Source: an uncultured Eubacteriales bacterium
GTDB taxonomy: Bacteria; Bacillota; Clostridia; Oscillospirales; Oscillospiraceae
NCBI GenBank assembly: GCA_900317905.1
Contig: ONIN01000002.1
Location: 124,001 to 188,000, forward strand
Direction: 5' to 3'
DNA length: 64,000 nucleotides
The notes under the pieces are model-generated. The model saw only the letters and a list, made by a program, of their open reading frames with translations, had not been told where the DNA came from and searched no databases. The translations under genes and the position numbers were made by a program. Below, one piece after another: positions 48,532 to 57,898 of this stretch. The first letter of the stretch is position 1. The number at the start of each line of letters is the position of its first letter.

Positions 48532-49710
48532 TTAGTGGTGGAACAGTCTCTGATTGGTGAAGGCCATGGCGATGCCGTACTTGTTGCAGGTCATGATCAC
48601 ATGGTCGTCACGGATGGAGCCGCCGGGCTGGGCGATGTAGCACACGCCGCTCTTGCGGGCGCGCTCCACATTGTCGCCGAAGGGGAAGAACGCGTCGCTG
48701 GCGCAGCTGACGCCGGTCTGCTTTGCGATCCACTCCTTCTTTTCCTCGTTGGTGATGGCCTCGGGGCGGGTCTTGAACACCCGCTGCCACTCACCGTCTC
48801 TGAGGACGTCGTCACACTCGTCAGAGAGGTAGACGTCGATGGCGTTGTCGCGGTCGGGTCTGCGGATGCCGTCCACGAAGTCCAGATTCAGGACCTTCGG
48901 GTGCTGCCGCAGGAGCCAGTTGTCCGCCTTGGAGCCGGCGAGACGGGTGCAGTGGATGCGGCTCTGCTGGCCGGCGCCCACGCCGATGGTCTGGCCGTCC
49001 TTCACGTAGCAGACGGAGTTGGACTGGGTGTATTTCAGAGTGATCAGCGCGATGATCAGGTCGATTTTCGCCGCTTCGGGGAGAGTCTTGCAGTCGGTGA
49101 CCAGATTCTCCAGGCAGGATGCGTCGATCAGGCAGTCGTTGTGGCCCTGCTCGAAGGTGATGCCGAAGATGTCACGGTGCTCGTCGGGTGCGCAGACGTA
49201 GTCGGGGTCGATCTGCACCACGTTGTAGTTGCCCTTCTTCTTGGTTTTCAGGATGTCCAGCGCCTCGTCGGTGTAGCCGGGGGCGATGACGCCGTCGGAA
49301 ACCTCATACTTCAGATATTCCGCCGTGGCGGCGTCGCAAATATCACTGAGGGCGGCCCAGTCGCCGTAGGAGCAGAGCCGGTCGGCGCCGCGGGCGCGGA
49401 TGTAAGCGCAGGCGATGGGGCTTAAGTTCGCATTCTCGTCCACGAAGTAGATCTTCTTTTCCACCTCGCTCAGCGGCAGGCCAACGGCCGCGCCGGCGGG
49501 GGAGACGTGCTTGAAGCTGGCGGCGGCGGGCAGGCCGGTGGCCTTCTTCAGATCCCGCACCAGCTGCCAGGAGTTCAGCGCGTCCATAAAGTTGATGTAG
49601 CCGGGCTTGCCGTTCAAAACCTGAATCGGCAGATCGCCGCCGTTTTTCATATAGATCCGAGCGGGCTTCTGGTTGGGGTTGCAGCCGTATTTCAGTTCCA
49701 GTTCGTTCAT
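48532..49710 (-). CDS. Stand-alone AICAR transformylase
   Basis: A 392-residue protein equivalent to the C-terminal transformylase half of PurH, without the N-terminal MGS-type cyclohydrolase half. It starts MNELELKYGCNPNQKPARIY, contains ASFKHVSPAGAAVGLPL and QSNSVCYVKDGQTIGVGAGQQSRIHC, and ends SIRDDHVIMTCNKYGIAMAFTNQRLFHH. These are the conserved folate/AICAR blocks, including the Lys-His pair. It formylates AICAR to FAICAR. The start is ATG 49710, six bases after GAGGTG. The missing cyclohydrolase is supplied by the next gene upstream. Confidence 0.92.
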   Translation of the reverse strand: MNELELKYGCNPNQKPARIYMKNGGDLPIQVLNGKPGYINFMDALNSWQLVRDLKKATGLPAAASFKHVSPAGAAVGLPLSEVEKKIYFVDENANLSPIACAYIRARGADRLCSYGDWAALSDICDAATAEYLKYEVSDGVIAPGYTDEALDILKTKKKGNYNVVQIDPDYVCAPDEHRDIFGITFEQGHNDCLIDASCLENLVTDCKTLPEAAKIDLIIALITLKYTQSNSVCYVKDGQTIGVGAGQQSRIHCTRLAGSKADNWLLRQHPKVLNLDFVDGIRRPDRDNAIDVYLSDECDDVLRDGEWQRVFKTRPEAITNEEKKEWIAKQTGVSCASDAFFPFGDNVERARKSGVCYIAQPGGSIRDDHVIMTCNKYGIAMAFTNQRLFHH

Positions 49711-49720
49711 GTTCGGCACC

Positions 49721-50437
49721 TCACTGCACGTCGTGTTTGTTTTTGATGACGGTCTCTTCCTCGCCGGTCTCCAGATCCAGATACCGGACGAAGAGGGACA
49801 CCTTGTTGTCCTCGTTCAGGGCGTTCCAGACCAGCTCCGCCAGTTCCTCGGCGGTCTCGGTATTGATGTCCACCCGCTCCGGCTCACCGGAGAAGCTGGG
49901 CAGCGGCTCGCCGTCCATCTGGTAGGTGTGGATGTAATGGCCCACGCCGGGGATGGGGGTGTCATACTCGAAGAACTGCCGGGAGCAGCAGTTGGGGTCG
50001 CCGTCGATGCTCTTGAGGATGGAGAGCTTGTAGCTGCCGTCCTCCTTCACCACGCCGGAGATGCGGGGGGTGAAGTTCGGGTCATCGGGCTCGAAGGTGC
50101 GGGTGCGGAGGGCGGCCTCGAAGGTCTTCTGCACCAGCATGAAATCGCGGATGGTGTCGGTCTGATCGCCGTTGGTGACGATGGTGCGGCCGCCCCAGAC
50201 GCGGACGGGGTGGTAGATGATGAGACTGGGATCGCTCAGCTTCGCGGGGTCATAGGCCTCAGTGCGGATGCCGTCCTCGGTCAGCAGAAAGACGCGGTTG
50301 CGGCTGTTGACGCTGCGGCCCATGATGAAATAGACCATGACGGCGTGCTTGCCGTCGACGCTGCGGCCAAGGACGATGCCGCGGCCGGGGTAGTCGTTTT
50401 CTCTCAGCAGGGTTTCCAGATCATTCGTTTTCCACAT
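49721..50437 (-). CDS. purO: IMP cyclohydrolase, archaeal PurO type
   Basis: A 238-residue protein with GRGIVLGRSVDGKHAVMVYFIMGRSVNSRNRVF, IIYHPVRVWGGRTIVTNGDQTDTI and FTPRISGV, which I recognize as the PurO-type IMP cyclohydrolase fold (an Ntn-like fold unrelated to PurH). It closes the ring of FAICAR to give IMP. Its position beside a transformylase that lacks the cyclohydrolase half makes the assignment strong. The start is ATG 50437, two bases past the purN stop, with GAGGA inside purN; a start at 50452 is less likely. Confidence 0.85.
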   Translation of the reverse strand: MWKTNDLETLLRENDYPGRGIVLGRSVDGKHAVMVYFIMGRSVNSRNRVFLLTEDGIRTEAYDPAKLSDPSLIIYHPVRVWGGRTIVTNGDQTDTIRDFMLVQKTFEAALRTRTFEPDDPNFTPRISGVVKEDGSYKLSILKSIDGDPNCCSRQFFEYDTPIPGVGHYIHTYQMDGEPLPSFSGEPERVDINTETAEELAELVWNALNEDNKVSLFVRYLDLETGEEETVIKNKHDVQ

Positions 50438-50438
50438 A

Positions 50439-51038
50439 TCAGTTTTCCTCATTCAACAATTTGTTTGCCACCAGTTCGGCGGCGGCAGGGAGGAGCTTCC
50501 ACTCCGCCTGCTCCATGACGCGCTTTTGCAGGGTTTCCGGGGTGTCGCCGGGGAGGATCTCCACCGCTTTCTGGAGGATGATCTCGCCCCCGTCGGGGAT
50601 CTCATTGACAAAATGAACCGTGGCGCCGGTGACCTTCACGCCCCGCGCCAAAGCCGCCTCGTGGACCCGGAGTCCGTAGAAGCCCTTTCCGCAGAAGGCG
50701 GGGATCAGGGAGGGGTGGACGTTCAGGATGCGGTTTTCCCAGCGCCTGGTGAAGCGTTCGGACAGGATGCTCATATAGCCCGCCAGGATGATCATCTGAA
50801 TGCCGTGAGCCTCCAGGATCGACTGGATCTTCTCCTCGGCGTCGGGCTCCTTCGGGGTCACCACGGCGGTTTCGATGTTCGCCTTTTTGGCCCGCTCCAA
50901 AGCGTAGGCCTTGGGGTTGCTGGCGAGGACCAGTTTAATTTCTCCGCTATTCAGCTTCCCGGCTGCGGCGGCGTCGATCAGCGCCTGGAGATTCGTCCCG
51001 CCGCCGGAGACGAACACGGCGATGGCGGTCTTTTTCAC
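50439..51038 (-). CDS. purN: Phosphoribosylglycinamide formyltransferase
   Basis: A 199-residue folate-dependent GAR transformylase. [16 protein letters not shown] binds phosphate, [23 protein letters not shown] holds the catalytic His, and [13 protein letters not shown] holds the catalytic Asp. It formylates GAR to FGAR. Start overlaps the purM stop (ATGA). Confidence 0.96.
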   Translation of the reverse strand: MKKTAIAVFVSGGGTNLQALIDAAAAGKLNSGEIKLVLASNPKAYALERAKKANIETAVVTPKEPDAEEKIQSILEAHGIQMIILAGYMSILSERFTRRWENRILNVHPSLIPAFCGKGFYGLRVHEAALARGVKVTGATVHFVNEIPDGGEIILQKAVEILPGDTPETLQKRVMEQAEWKLLPAAAELVANKLLNEEN

Positions 51039-52075
51039 AGGATGACGCCCTCGTCGCCGGAGACGATCTCGCCCAGGATGTAGGCGTCCTCGCCGCTCTG
51101 TTTCAGGGCCTCCACGGCCTTGTCCGCTTCCTCCTTCGAGACCACGGCGATCATGCCCACGCCCATGTTGAAGGTGTTGAACATCTCCCGCTCCGGGATC
51201 TCGCCGGTCTTGGCGATGAGATCGAAGATGGGGAGCACCTTTACAGCGCTACGGTCGATCTTCGCGGTGCAGCCCTGGGGCAGGGCGCGCGGAATGTTTT
51301 CATAGAAGCCGCCGCCGGTGATGTGGGCGATGCTCTTGACCTGCACGGCCTCCATCAGCGCCAGCATGGGTTTCACATAGATCTTGGTGGGGGTCAGCAG
51401 GGTCTCGCCCAGGCTCTTGCCGCCCAGAGCTTCCACCGGCGCGGTGAGATCGGCGTTTTCCACGTCGAAGACCCGGCGCACCAGGGAGAAGCCGTTGGAG
51501 TGCACGCCGCTCGAGGGCAGCGCCACGATCACGTCGCCGGGGCGCACCTGGCTGCGGTCGATGATCTTGTCCTTGTCCACGACGCCCACAGAGAAGCCCG
51601 CGAGATCGTATTCGTCCACCGGGTAGAAGCCGGGCATCTCGGCAGTTTCGCCGCCGATCAGCGCCGCGCCGGACTGGACGCAGCCTTCGGCCACGCCGGA
51701 GACGATGTCCGCGATCCGCTCGGGCACGTTCTTGCCGCAGGCGATGTAGTCCAGGAAAAACAGGGGCTTTGCGCCGCAGCAGACGATGTCGTTGACGCAC
51801 ATGGCCACGCAGTCGATGCCCACGGTGTCGTGCTTGTTCATTTTAAAAGCCAGCTTGAGCTTGGTGCCCACGCCGTCGGTGCCGGAGACCAGCACCGGCT
51901 TTTGGATGCCGGTGAGATCCAGCTCGAAGAGGCCGCCGAAGCCGCCCACGCCGCCGAGGACGCCCTCGGTGACGGTGCGGGCCACGTGCTGCTTCATCAG
52001 CTCCACGGCCTTGTAGCCTGCGGTGATGTCCACGCCGGCGGCGGCGTAATGATCGCTGTAGCTGTTGGTATTCAT
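51035..52075 (-). CDS. purM: Phosphoribosylaminoimidazole synthetase (AIR synthase)
   Basis: A 346-residue PurM. It contains [43 protein letters not shown] and [16 protein letters not shown]. It closes FGAM to AIR with ATP. Coupled by ATGA overlaps at both ends, to purF upstream and purN downstream. Confidence 0.97.
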   Translation of the reverse strand: MNTNSYSDHYAAAGVDITAGYKAVELMKQHVARTVTEGVLGGVGGFGGLFELDLTGIQKPVLVSGTDGVGTKLKLAFKMNKHDTVGIDCVAMCVNDIVCCGAKPLFFLDYIACGKNVPERIADIVSGVAEGCVQSGAALIGGETAEMPGFYPVDEYDLAGFSVGVVDKDKIIDRSQVRPGDVIVALPSSGVHSNGFSLVRRVFDVENADLTAPVEALGGKSLGETLLTPTKIYVKPMLALMEAVQVKSIAHITGGGFYENIPRALPQGCTAKIDRSAVKVLPIFDLIAKTGEIPEREMFNTFNMGVGMIAVVSKEEADKAVEALKQSGEDAYILGEIVSGDEGVIL

Positions 52076-53511
52076 ACGTTCTTACCCTCGCTGATCTTGT
52101 AATCAAAGCGGTTGCGGTCGTTGCCCTCCGGTACGCGGGTGGGATATTCCCCGTCGAAGCAGGCGTGGCAGTAGCCCTCGCCGCACTTGACCTGCATCAG
52201 CTCGCCGGCGTCCTCCACCGGCAGATAGCCCAGGGAGTCGGCGCCGATGATCTCCGCAATCTCCGGGATGGAGTGGTGGCAGGCGATGAGCCGCTCGCGG
52301 CTGTCGATGTCCACGCCGTAGTAGCAGGGGTTCATGAAGGGGGGCGCGCTGGAGCGGACATGGACCTCGGTGGCACCGGCCTCTCTCAGGAGTTTCACGA
52401 TCCTGGCGCTGGTGGTGCCGCGGACGATGGAGTCGTCGATCATCACCACGCGCTTGCCGCGGACCACGGCGGAGACAGGATTCAATTTGATGCGCACCAG
52501 ATTCTCGCGGGCGCTCTGGCCCGGGGCAATGAAGGTGCGGCCAATGTACTTATTTTTAATGAAGCCGACCTCGTAGGGGATGCCGCTCTCCTGGGCGTAA
52601 CCCAGGGCCGCGTCCAGACCGGAGTCCGGCACGCCGATGACCACATCGGCCTCTACGGGGTGACGCATTGCGAGACACCGGCCGGCGCGGACGCGGGCTT
52701 CGTGTACGCTGACGCCGTCCACGATGGAGTCGGGGCGGGCAAAATAGATGTGCTCAAACACGCACAGGCGCTTTTCCCTGGTCTCACAGTGCTCCCGCAT
52801 GGAGCGGATGCCGTCGCGGCTGAAGACCAGGATCTCACCCGGATCGATGTCCCGCACGAAATGGGCATGGACGGAATCCAGGGCGCAGGTCTCGCTGGCG
52901 ATGACGTAGACGCCGTCGTCGGTCTGGCCGTAGCAGAGGGGGTGGAAGCCGTGGGGGTCTCTGGCGGCGATGAGCTTCGTGGGGCTCATGAGCACCAGGG
53001 AGTAGGCGCCCTCCAGCTTGTACATAGCGCAGCTGACAGCGGACTCAATGCTGGGGGTGGTCAGCCGCTCCTTGGTGATGGTGTAGCTGATGACCTCGGT
53101 GTCGGTGGTGGTGTGGAAGATGCTGCCCTGAAGCTCCAGGGTTTTGCGCAGCTCGGCGGCGTTGACGATGTTGCCGTTGTGGGCCAGCGCCATGCGGCCC
53201 TTGATGTGGTTCACCACCATGGGCTGGCAGTTGGAGCGGGTCTTGGTGCCGAAGGTGCCGTAGCGGGTGTGGCCCACGGCGATGCTGCCCTGGCCCAGAG
53301 ACTGGAGCACCTGGGGGGTGAACACATCGGCCACCAGACCGACGTCTTTGTGATAGGTGATGAGACCGTCGTCGTTCACGGCGATGCCGCAGCCCTCCTG
53401 CCCGCGATGCTGCAGGGCGTAGAGGCCGTAGTAGGTCAGAGCGGCCACGTCGGTGCTCTCCGGCGCGAAAACGCCAAAGACGCCGCATTCCTCATGAATA
53501 TGTTCGTTCAT
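52072..53511 (-). CDS. purF: Amidophosphoribosyltransferase
   Basis: A 479-residue PurF. The N-terminal nucleophile Cys9 follows a short propeptide (MNEHIHEE), in [10 protein letters not shown]. The PRPP loop is [14 protein letters not shown]. The C-terminal [12 protein letters not shown] gives the C-x2-C of the Bacillus-type iron-sulfur form. First committed step of purine synthesis, usually feedback-inhibited by nucleotides. Start ATG 53511 follows AAAGGA. Confidence 0.97.
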   Translation of the reverse strand: MNEHIHEECGVFGVFAPESTDVAALTYYGLYALQHRGQEGCGIAVNDDGLITYHKDVGLVADVFTPQVLQSLGQGSIAVGHTRYGTFGTKTRSNCQPMVVNHIKGRMALAHNGNIVNAAELRKTLELQGSIFHTTTDTEVISYTITKERLTTPSIESAVSCAMYKLEGAYSLVLMSPTKLIAARDPHGFHPLCYGQTDDGVYVIASETCALDSVHAHFVRDIDPGEILVFSRDGIRSMREHCETREKRLCVFEHIYFARPDSIVDGVSVHEARVRAGRCLAMRHPVEADVVIGVPDSGLDAALGYAQESGIPYEVGFIKNKYIGRTFIAPGQSARENLVRIKLNPVSAVVRGKRVVMIDDSIVRGTTSARIVKLLREAGATEVHVRSSAPPFMNPCYYGVDIDSRERLIACHHSIPEIAEIIGADSLGYLPVEDAGELMQVKCGEGYCHACFDGEYPTRVPEGNDRNRFDYKISEGKNV

Positions 53512-53533
53512 GGGTGTGGTTCCTTTCATGATA

Positions 53534-54241
53534 TCAACCGAGGATGCGGCGCATCATCTCGGAGTAGGCGTCCTCCACGTTGCCGAGATCTCTGCGGAAG
53601 CGGTCCTTGTCCAGCTTCTCGTGGGTGGTGCTGTCCCAGAAGCGGCAGGTGTCGGGGCTGATCTCGTCGGCCAGAACAATGGTGCCGTCGGTGAGCCGAC
53701 CGAACTCCAATTTAAAATCCACCAGATCCACGTTCACGGCCTTGAAGAAGGCTTTCAGAACCTCGTTGACCTTGAAGGCCATGGCCTTGATGGTCTCGAT
53801 CTCCTCGTCGGTGGCCAGCTTCAGGGCTCTGGCGTGATAGGCGTTCATCAGGGGGTCGCCCAGATCGTCGTTTTTGTAGCTGAACTCGATGGTGGGCTCG
53901 TCGAACACGATGCCCTCCTCCACGCCGAAGCGCTTGGCAAAGCTGCCGGCGGAGATGTTGCGGATGATGACCTCCAGCGGCACGATGGAGACGTGCTTCA
54001 CGACGGTGTCGCGGTCATTGAGCTCCTCGACGAAGTGGGTGGGGACGCCCTCCTTCTCCAGCAGCTGCATGAGGTAGTTGGTGACCTTGTTGTTCACCAC
54101 GCCCTTGCCCACGATGGTGCCCTTTTTCTGACCGTTGAAGGCGGTGGCGTCATCCTTGTAGGAGACGATGACGAGATCGGGATCCTCGGTGGCGAAGACC
54201 TTCTTGGCCTTTCCTTCGTAAAGCTGTTGTCCTTTGTTCAT
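53534..54241 (-). CDS. purC: SAICAR synthase
   Basis: A 235-residue PurC. It starts [20 protein letters not shown] and contains [33 protein letters not shown] and LVDFKLEFG, ending in [14 protein letters not shown]. It joins CAIR and aspartate. Start ATG 54241 follows AAAGGAG. No purB is in the operon, so adenylosuccinate lyase must be elsewhere. Confidence 0.97.
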   Translation of the reverse strand: MNKGQQLYEGKAKKVFATEDPDLVIVSYKDDATAFNGQKKGTIVGKGVVNNKVTNYLMQLLEKEGVPTHFVEELNDRDTVVKHVSIVPLEVIIRNISAGSFAKRFGVEEGIVFDEPTIEFSYKNDDLGDPLMNAYHARALKLATDEEIETIKAMAFKVNEVLKAFFKAVNVDLVDFKLEFGRLTDGTIVLADEISPDTCRFWDSTTHEKLDKDRFRRDLGNVEDAYSEMMRRILG

Positions 54242-54268
54242 GATAAGCGCTCCTTTCAAGCGGAAGAT

Positions 54269-54763
54269 TCAGTGGTTGTATTTCGCCTCGATGGCGGCGT
54301 TTTTCTCAAGGGTCTTTTCGGTGTCGGCCCTGCGGCGGTTGTCCAGACGCTTTGCCAGCTCCTCGTCGGAGACGGCAAGGATCTCGGCGGCAAGCAAAGC
54401 GGCATTGACAGCCCCATCGATGGCCACGGTCGCAACCGGGATGCCGCTGGGCATCTGGACCGTGGACAGAAGAGCGTCAATGCCGTCTAAGGTTGAAGAT
54501 TTGATCGGAATGCCGATGACCGGCAGCGTGGTGTTGGCCGCAATGGCGCCTGCCAGGTGGGCGGCTTTGCCGGCGGCGCACAGAATGGCTCCAAAGCCCG
54601 CCTTGCGCGCACCGAGAGCGAAGGCGCGGGACTCCTCCGGCGTTCTGTGCGCGGAGAAAACGTGAACCTCCGTGGGAATGCCCAGCTCCTGCAGGGTGTG
54701 GATGGCTTTTTCGACGACGGGCAGATCACTGTCGCTGCCCATGATTACGCCGACCTTGTGCAT
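54269..54763 (-). CDS. purE: N5-CAIR mutase
   Basis: A 164-residue Pur[15 protein letters not shown] forms the phosphate site, SAHRTPEES holds the catalytic His, and [23 protein letters not shown] follows. First gene of the operon, with ATG 54763 after GGGAGG. No purK is adjacent, so this may act on AIR and CO2 directly or with a distant PurK. Confidence 0.96.
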   Translation of the reverse strand: MHKVGVIMGSDSDLPVVEKAIHTLQELGIPTEVHVFSAHRTPEESRAFALGARKAGFGAILCAAGKAAHLAGAIAANTTLPVIGIPIKSSTLDGIDALLSTVQMPSGIPVATVAIDGAVNAALLAAEILAVSDEELAKRLDNRRRADTEKTLEKNAAIEAKYNH

Positions 54764-54779
54764 GGCGATTACCTCCCGG

Positions 54780-54821
54780 AAAAATTGCGGCAGCGCCAAA
54801 ATTGAAATTTGGAACACTGCC
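54780..54821 (-). promoter_or_regulatory. Leader hairpin and T run before purE
   Basis: On the minus strand GGCAG (54821-54817) pairs with CTGCC (54793-54789), with an inner CCAAA/TTTGG pair, and is followed by GCAATTTTT just before the ribosome binding site. This resembles an attenuator. No guanine-type purine riboswitch core was found in the leader. Confidence 0.5.
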
Positions 54822-54851
54822 ATAAAAACTACAATATCGAATATATCATAC

Positions 54852-54892
54852 ATTATCACGAAAAATGGCCGGAATGTCAAGGGTTTCCGGCC
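54852..54892 (-). promoter_or_regulatory. Purine operon promoter and operator
   Basis: TTGACA (54880-54875), 17 bases, GATAAT (54857-54852). GGCCGGAA (54867-54874) and TTCCGGCC (54885-54892) form a perfect inverted repeat with a ten-base spacer that contains the -35 box, a likely repressor site. The rest of the 332-base gap 54764-55095 holds the divergent promoter at 54997 and no gene. Confidence 0.8.
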
Positions 54893-54996
54893 TTCGAAAA
54901 CGGAGAAAAAATTCCCGGAAAACGGAAATCGTTCGTCATTTCGACAAATGCTGAACAACCGGTGGTCGATGTGTAAACCCACCGTCAAAAATCTGC

Positions 54997-55024
54997 TTGC
55001 AATTTTTGCGATTCTATGTATAAT
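54997..55024 (+). promoter_or_regulatory. Promoter of ECF S-component gene
   Basis: TTGCAA (54997-55002), 16 bases, TATAAT (55019-55024). The short leader after it shows a CCCG/CGGG stem but no riboswitch that I recognize. Confidence 0.75.
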
Positions 55025-55095
55025 GTGTCTTGCGCTATATCCCGGGGAGCGGTTTTCCGAACCCAAACGGGAACGGCAGCAAGGAGGAATTACAT

Positions 55096-55677
55096 ATGCA
55101 AAACCACAACAAGACCCGCACCATCGCGGGCGCGGCCATTCTGACCGCCATCGTCATCGTTCTGCAGCTCATCGGCGGAGCGATCCACTTCGGAGTCTTT
55201 TCGATCTCGCTGGTGCTGGTTCCCATCGTCATCGGCGCTGCGCTCTACGGCGCGTGGATCGGAGCCTGGCTCGGTCTGGTGTTCGGTGTCATGGTACTTC
55301 TGACCGGAGACGCCGCCCCCTTCCTGGCCATCAATCCCCTGGGCACCGTTCTGACCGTTCTGATCAAGGGCACCTGCGCCGGTCTCTGCGCCGGTCTGGT
55401 CTATCGGGCGCTGGAGAAGAAAAACCAGTTCGCCGCCGTCGTCTGCGCCGCCATCACCGCGCCTGTGGTGAACACCGGCCTGTTTCTCGTGGGCTGCGTG
55501 CTGTTCTTCCTGGACGCCGTCACCGAGTGGGGCAAGGCTGCGGGCTTTGAGAACGTGGGCACCTATATGATCACCGGCTTCGTGGGCCTGAACTTCCTGT
55601 TCGAGCTGCTGGTGAACGTGATCCTGGCGCCGGTCATCGTGCGCCTGGTGAATCTCGGCCGCAAGACCCAGAAGTAA
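55096..55677 (+). CDS. ECF transporter S component, probably for pantothenate
   Basis: A 193-residue membrane protein with about six segments, starting [22 protein letters not shown], and with [28 protein letters not shown] typical of ECF S components. ATG 55096 follows AAGGAGG. It lies just upstream of coaX, which phosphorylates pantothenate, so pantothenate is the best guess for the substrate (inference). Energizing EcfA/T subunits are not in the window. Confidence 0.75.
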   Translation: MQNHNKTRTIAGAAILTAIVIVLQLIGGAIHFGVFSISLVLVPIVIGAALYGAWIGAWLGLVFGVMVLLTGDAAPFLAINPLGTVLTVLIKGTCAGLCAGLVYRALEKKNQFAAVVCAAITAPVVNTGLFLVGCVLFFLDAVTEWGKAAGFENVGTYMITGFVGLNFLFELLVNVILAPVIVRLVNLGRKTQK

Positions 55678-55687
55678 GTCAATCCGA

Positions 55688-55724
55688 AAACGCTGAAGCC
55701 TCGAAGGAAGTTTCAGCGTTTTTT
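55688..55724 (+). terminator. Hairpin between S component and coaX
   Basis: AAACGCTGAA/TTTCAGCGTT with a 13-base loop and T6, about 20 bases before coaX. It would cut most transcription into coaX unless read through. Confidence 0.85.
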
Positions 55725-55744
55725 CTGAGAAAGGATGGATCCCC

Positions 55745-56527
55745 ATGATCCTCGCAATCGATGTTGGAAATACGAATATCGTCCTGGGCTGCATGGAGGA
55801 CGGCAAGATCGTCGGCGTCACCCGCATGGAGACCGACCGGCGCAAGACCGCCCATGAGTATGCCATCTCCCTCCGCTCGGCGCTGAATTTCGGGGACATC
55901 GACCCCGGCAACATGGAGGGGTGCATCCTCTCCAGCGTGGTGCCGCCGCTGAACGCTGCTCTGAGCGCGGCGGTGCGGATGGTCACCGGTTGCGACGTGC
56001 TGCTGGTGGGCCCCGGAATCAAGACCGGGCTGAATCTCGGTGTGGACGATCCCGCCCAGATCGGCGCCGATCTGGTGGTGGGCGCCGTGGCCGCCATGTC
56101 CATGGCGGAGCCGCCGCTGATCATCGTGGACATGGGCACCGCTACCACCATGACCGTCGTAGATGAAAACGGTCGCTTTCGCGGCGGCTGCATCGCTCCC
56201 GGCGTGGGCATCAGCGTGGCGGCGCTGGCAAACGGCACCTCTCAGCTGCCCCACATCTCTCTGGAACCGCCGAAGCAGGTCATCTGCGGTGACACCGTGG
56301 AGGCTATGCGCTCCGGCGCCGTGGTGGGAGCCGCCTGCATGATGGACGGCATGATCGAGCGGATGGAAGAAGAGCTGGGCAGACCCGCCACGGTCATCGC
56401 CACCGGCGGCCTCGGCGGAAAGATCGTTCCCCTCTGCAAGCGGGAGATCCGCTACGAGAAAAACCTGCTGCTCAACGGCCTCTGGATCCTCTGGGAGAAA
56501 AACCAGAAACGGTATCGCAGGGCCTGA
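55745..56527 (+). CDS. coaX: Type III pantothenate kinase
   Basis: A 260-residue ASKHA-fold kinase. The phosphate loop is MILAIDVGNTNIVLG, the second loop is IIVDMGTATTMTVVDENG, and the adenine region is ATGGLGGKI. It phosphorylates pantothenate in coenzyme A synthesis; the family is not feedback-inhibited by CoA. RBS AAAGGATGG. Confidence 0.95.
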   Translation: MILAIDVGNTNIVLGCMEDGKIVGVTRMETDRRKTAHEYAISLRSALNFGDIDPGNMEGCILSSVVPPLNAALSAAVRMVTGCDVLLVGPGIKTGLNLGVDDPAQIGADLVVGAVAAMSMAEPPLIIVDMGTATTMTVVDENGRFRGGCIAPGVGISVAALANGTSQLPHISLEPPKQVICGDTVEAMRSGAVVGAACMMDGMIERMEEELGRPATVIATGGLGGKIVPLCKREIRYEKNLLLNGLWILWEKNQKRYRRA

Positions 56528-56547
56528 AACCCCTGCATTTGTACAAT

Positions 56548-56593
56548 ATCACCGTGAACCGCCGGGTGCTCTTCGGCGTTCACGGTGATTTTT
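56548..56593 (+). terminator. coaX terminator
   Basis: ATCACCGTGAAC/GTTCACGGTGAT with an inner GCCG/CGGC and a T5 tail. Confidence 0.93.
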
Positions 56594-56666
56594 CACAGAA
56601 AAGTCTTTTCTTTTTCGGAGCAATGCGCTATAATGGAATTAGATCCTAAGAAAGGAGCTGAACCAC

Positions 56667-57206
56667 ATGAAGTTCACATTCACGGAGAAGAAGATGGAGG
56701 CCTCCGAAAACCTCCGCGCCCATACCGAGAAAAAGGCCGGCAAGCTTGACCGGTTCTTCAAGGAGGAGAGCGAGGCATTCGTCACCTTCAGCACCGAGCG
56801 CGGCCGCTATCTGGTCGAGCTGACCCTCAAGAACCACGGCACGTTCTTCCGCGCCAGCGAGATCACCAGCGACATGTACGCGTCCGTGGACTCCGCCGTT
56901 GCCACCATCGAGCGGCAGATCCGCAAGAACAAGACCCGCCTGGCCAAGCGGCTCCGGGAGGGTGCTGTGGAGCGCGAGATCGCTGCGGCTCCGGTGGTCG
57001 AGCCGGAGGAGCCCGAGGAGTTCGAGATCGTCCGCCGCAAGCACTTCAGCATCAAGCCCATGAGCGTGGAGGAGGCTGTCCTCCAGATGAATCTGCTGGA
57101 GCATGAGTTCTTCGTCTTCCGGGATGAGGAGTCCGACGGCGCCATCTCGGTGGTCTATCGCCGCAAAAAGGGCGGCTACGGTGTGATCTCCGACGATACT
57201 GAATGA
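56667..57206 (+). CDS. hpf: Long-form ribosome hibernation factor
   Basis: A 179-residue HPF. The N-terminal domain (1-100) has the beta-alpha fold with KFTFTEKKMEASENLRAHTEKKAGKLDRFF. An acidic linker (about 110-122) leads to the C-terminal dimer domain KHFSIKPMSVEEAVLQMNLLEHEFFVFRD and YRRKKGGYGVI. It pairs ribosomes as inactive 100S dimers. A -10 box TATAAT lies at 56629-56634 with no clear -35. RBS AAAGGAG. Confidence 0.95.
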   Translation: MKFTFTEKKMEASENLRAHTEKKAGKLDRFFKEESEAFVTFSTERGRYLVELTLKNHGTFFRASEITSDMYASVDSAVATIERQIRKNKTRLAKRLREGAVEREIAAAPVVEPEEPEEFEIVRRKHFSIKPMSVEEAVLQMNLLEHEFFVFRDEESDGAISVVYRRKKGGYGVISDDTE

Positions 57207-57217
57207 TACAAAATCTT

Positions 57218-57250
57218 AAAATCCCGCCTCAACTGAGGCGGGATTTTTTA
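57218..57250. terminator. hpf terminator
   Basis: AATCCCGCCTC/GAGGCGGGATT with AACT loop and T6 tail; A-rich on the other side, so it also ends the convergent ORF. Confidence 0.93.
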
Positions 57251-57256
57251 ATGGGA

Positions 57257-57898
57257 TTATTGGCTGGGCAGACAGCTGAAGATCAGATCGCAGAGGGATT
57301 CGACACTCTCTTTGCAGCCGGTGTAGAGCCAGCGATTGGCCACATTGACCACGCCGCTGAGATAAAAGATGGCCGTATAGCGGGTTTGCTCCGGATCCTT
57401 CGTGATGGGCTTCATGCATTCCATGACCCAATTTAAGATCGGCTCCCAGAAAACCGTGGGCGGCTCCGTGAAAAGGACGCGAACCTGCTCCTGATGCTCC
57501 TGCACATAGGAGAAGAAAACTTTCACATTCTCCTTGTTGATCTTCGGCTCGTGATTCTGAGGGACGTGGGCTTCCCAATAGGCCCAGAAGCTTTTCAGCG
57601 CCTGATTTGCCATGTCCTGCAGCAGCTCTTCGGTGCGGGTGCCCACGTGGGCCATGGGGATCAGCTCAGCGCCCACCGCGTCTGCCACGAGGCTGTGATA
57701 GGCCGCCGGTACCCGCTCAAAGCAGTAGGTCGTGGGTGCGTAGTCGCCAAATCCTGCGGCGATGCTGTCGCCCAGGCAGACATAGGTGCTGTACTGCTTC
57801 ACGTTGTCCGCAGTGGCGGCAAAGGCGGTGACGCCCAGCGTGAAGACCATGACCGCCGCCAGAACCAGGCTCAGCAGCTTCTTTCCGGTTTGTTTCAT
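57257..57898 (-). CDS. Chimeric SGNH-hydrolase/TetR-like ORF
   Basis: A 213-residue ORF with ATG 57898 after AAGGAG. Residues 1-29 are a signal peptide. Residues 36-92 look like the start of an SGNH esterase, with CLGDSIAAGFG at the catalytic Ser, FERVPAAYHSLVADAVGAEL and AHVGTRTEELL. From about residue 90 on, the sequence instead resembles a TetR effector domain: LLQDMANQALKSFWAYWEAH, VKVFFSYVQEHQEQVRVLF and FYLSGVVNVANRWLYTGCKES. The SGNH Asp/His catalytic block is missing, and so is the TetR helix-turn-helix. A deletion fusing two neighbouring genes is the best explanation. The product is probably inactive. Confidence 0.65.
   Translation of the reverse strand: MKQTGKKLLSLVLAAVMVFTLGVTAFAATADNVKQYSTYVCLGDSIAAGFGDYAPTTYCFERVPAAYHSLVADAVGAELIPMAHVGTRTEELLQDMANQALKSFWAYWEAHVPQNHEPKINKENVKVFFSYVQEHQEQVRVLFTEPPTVFWEPILNWVMECMKPITKDPEQTRYTAIFYLSGVVNVANRWLYTGCKESVESLCDLIFSCLPSQ

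Noticed and set aside
54764-54850. Guanine riboswitch ahead of purE
   Set aside because: The conserved loop and junction sequences of the purine aptamer were not found; only an attenuator-like hairpin is supported.
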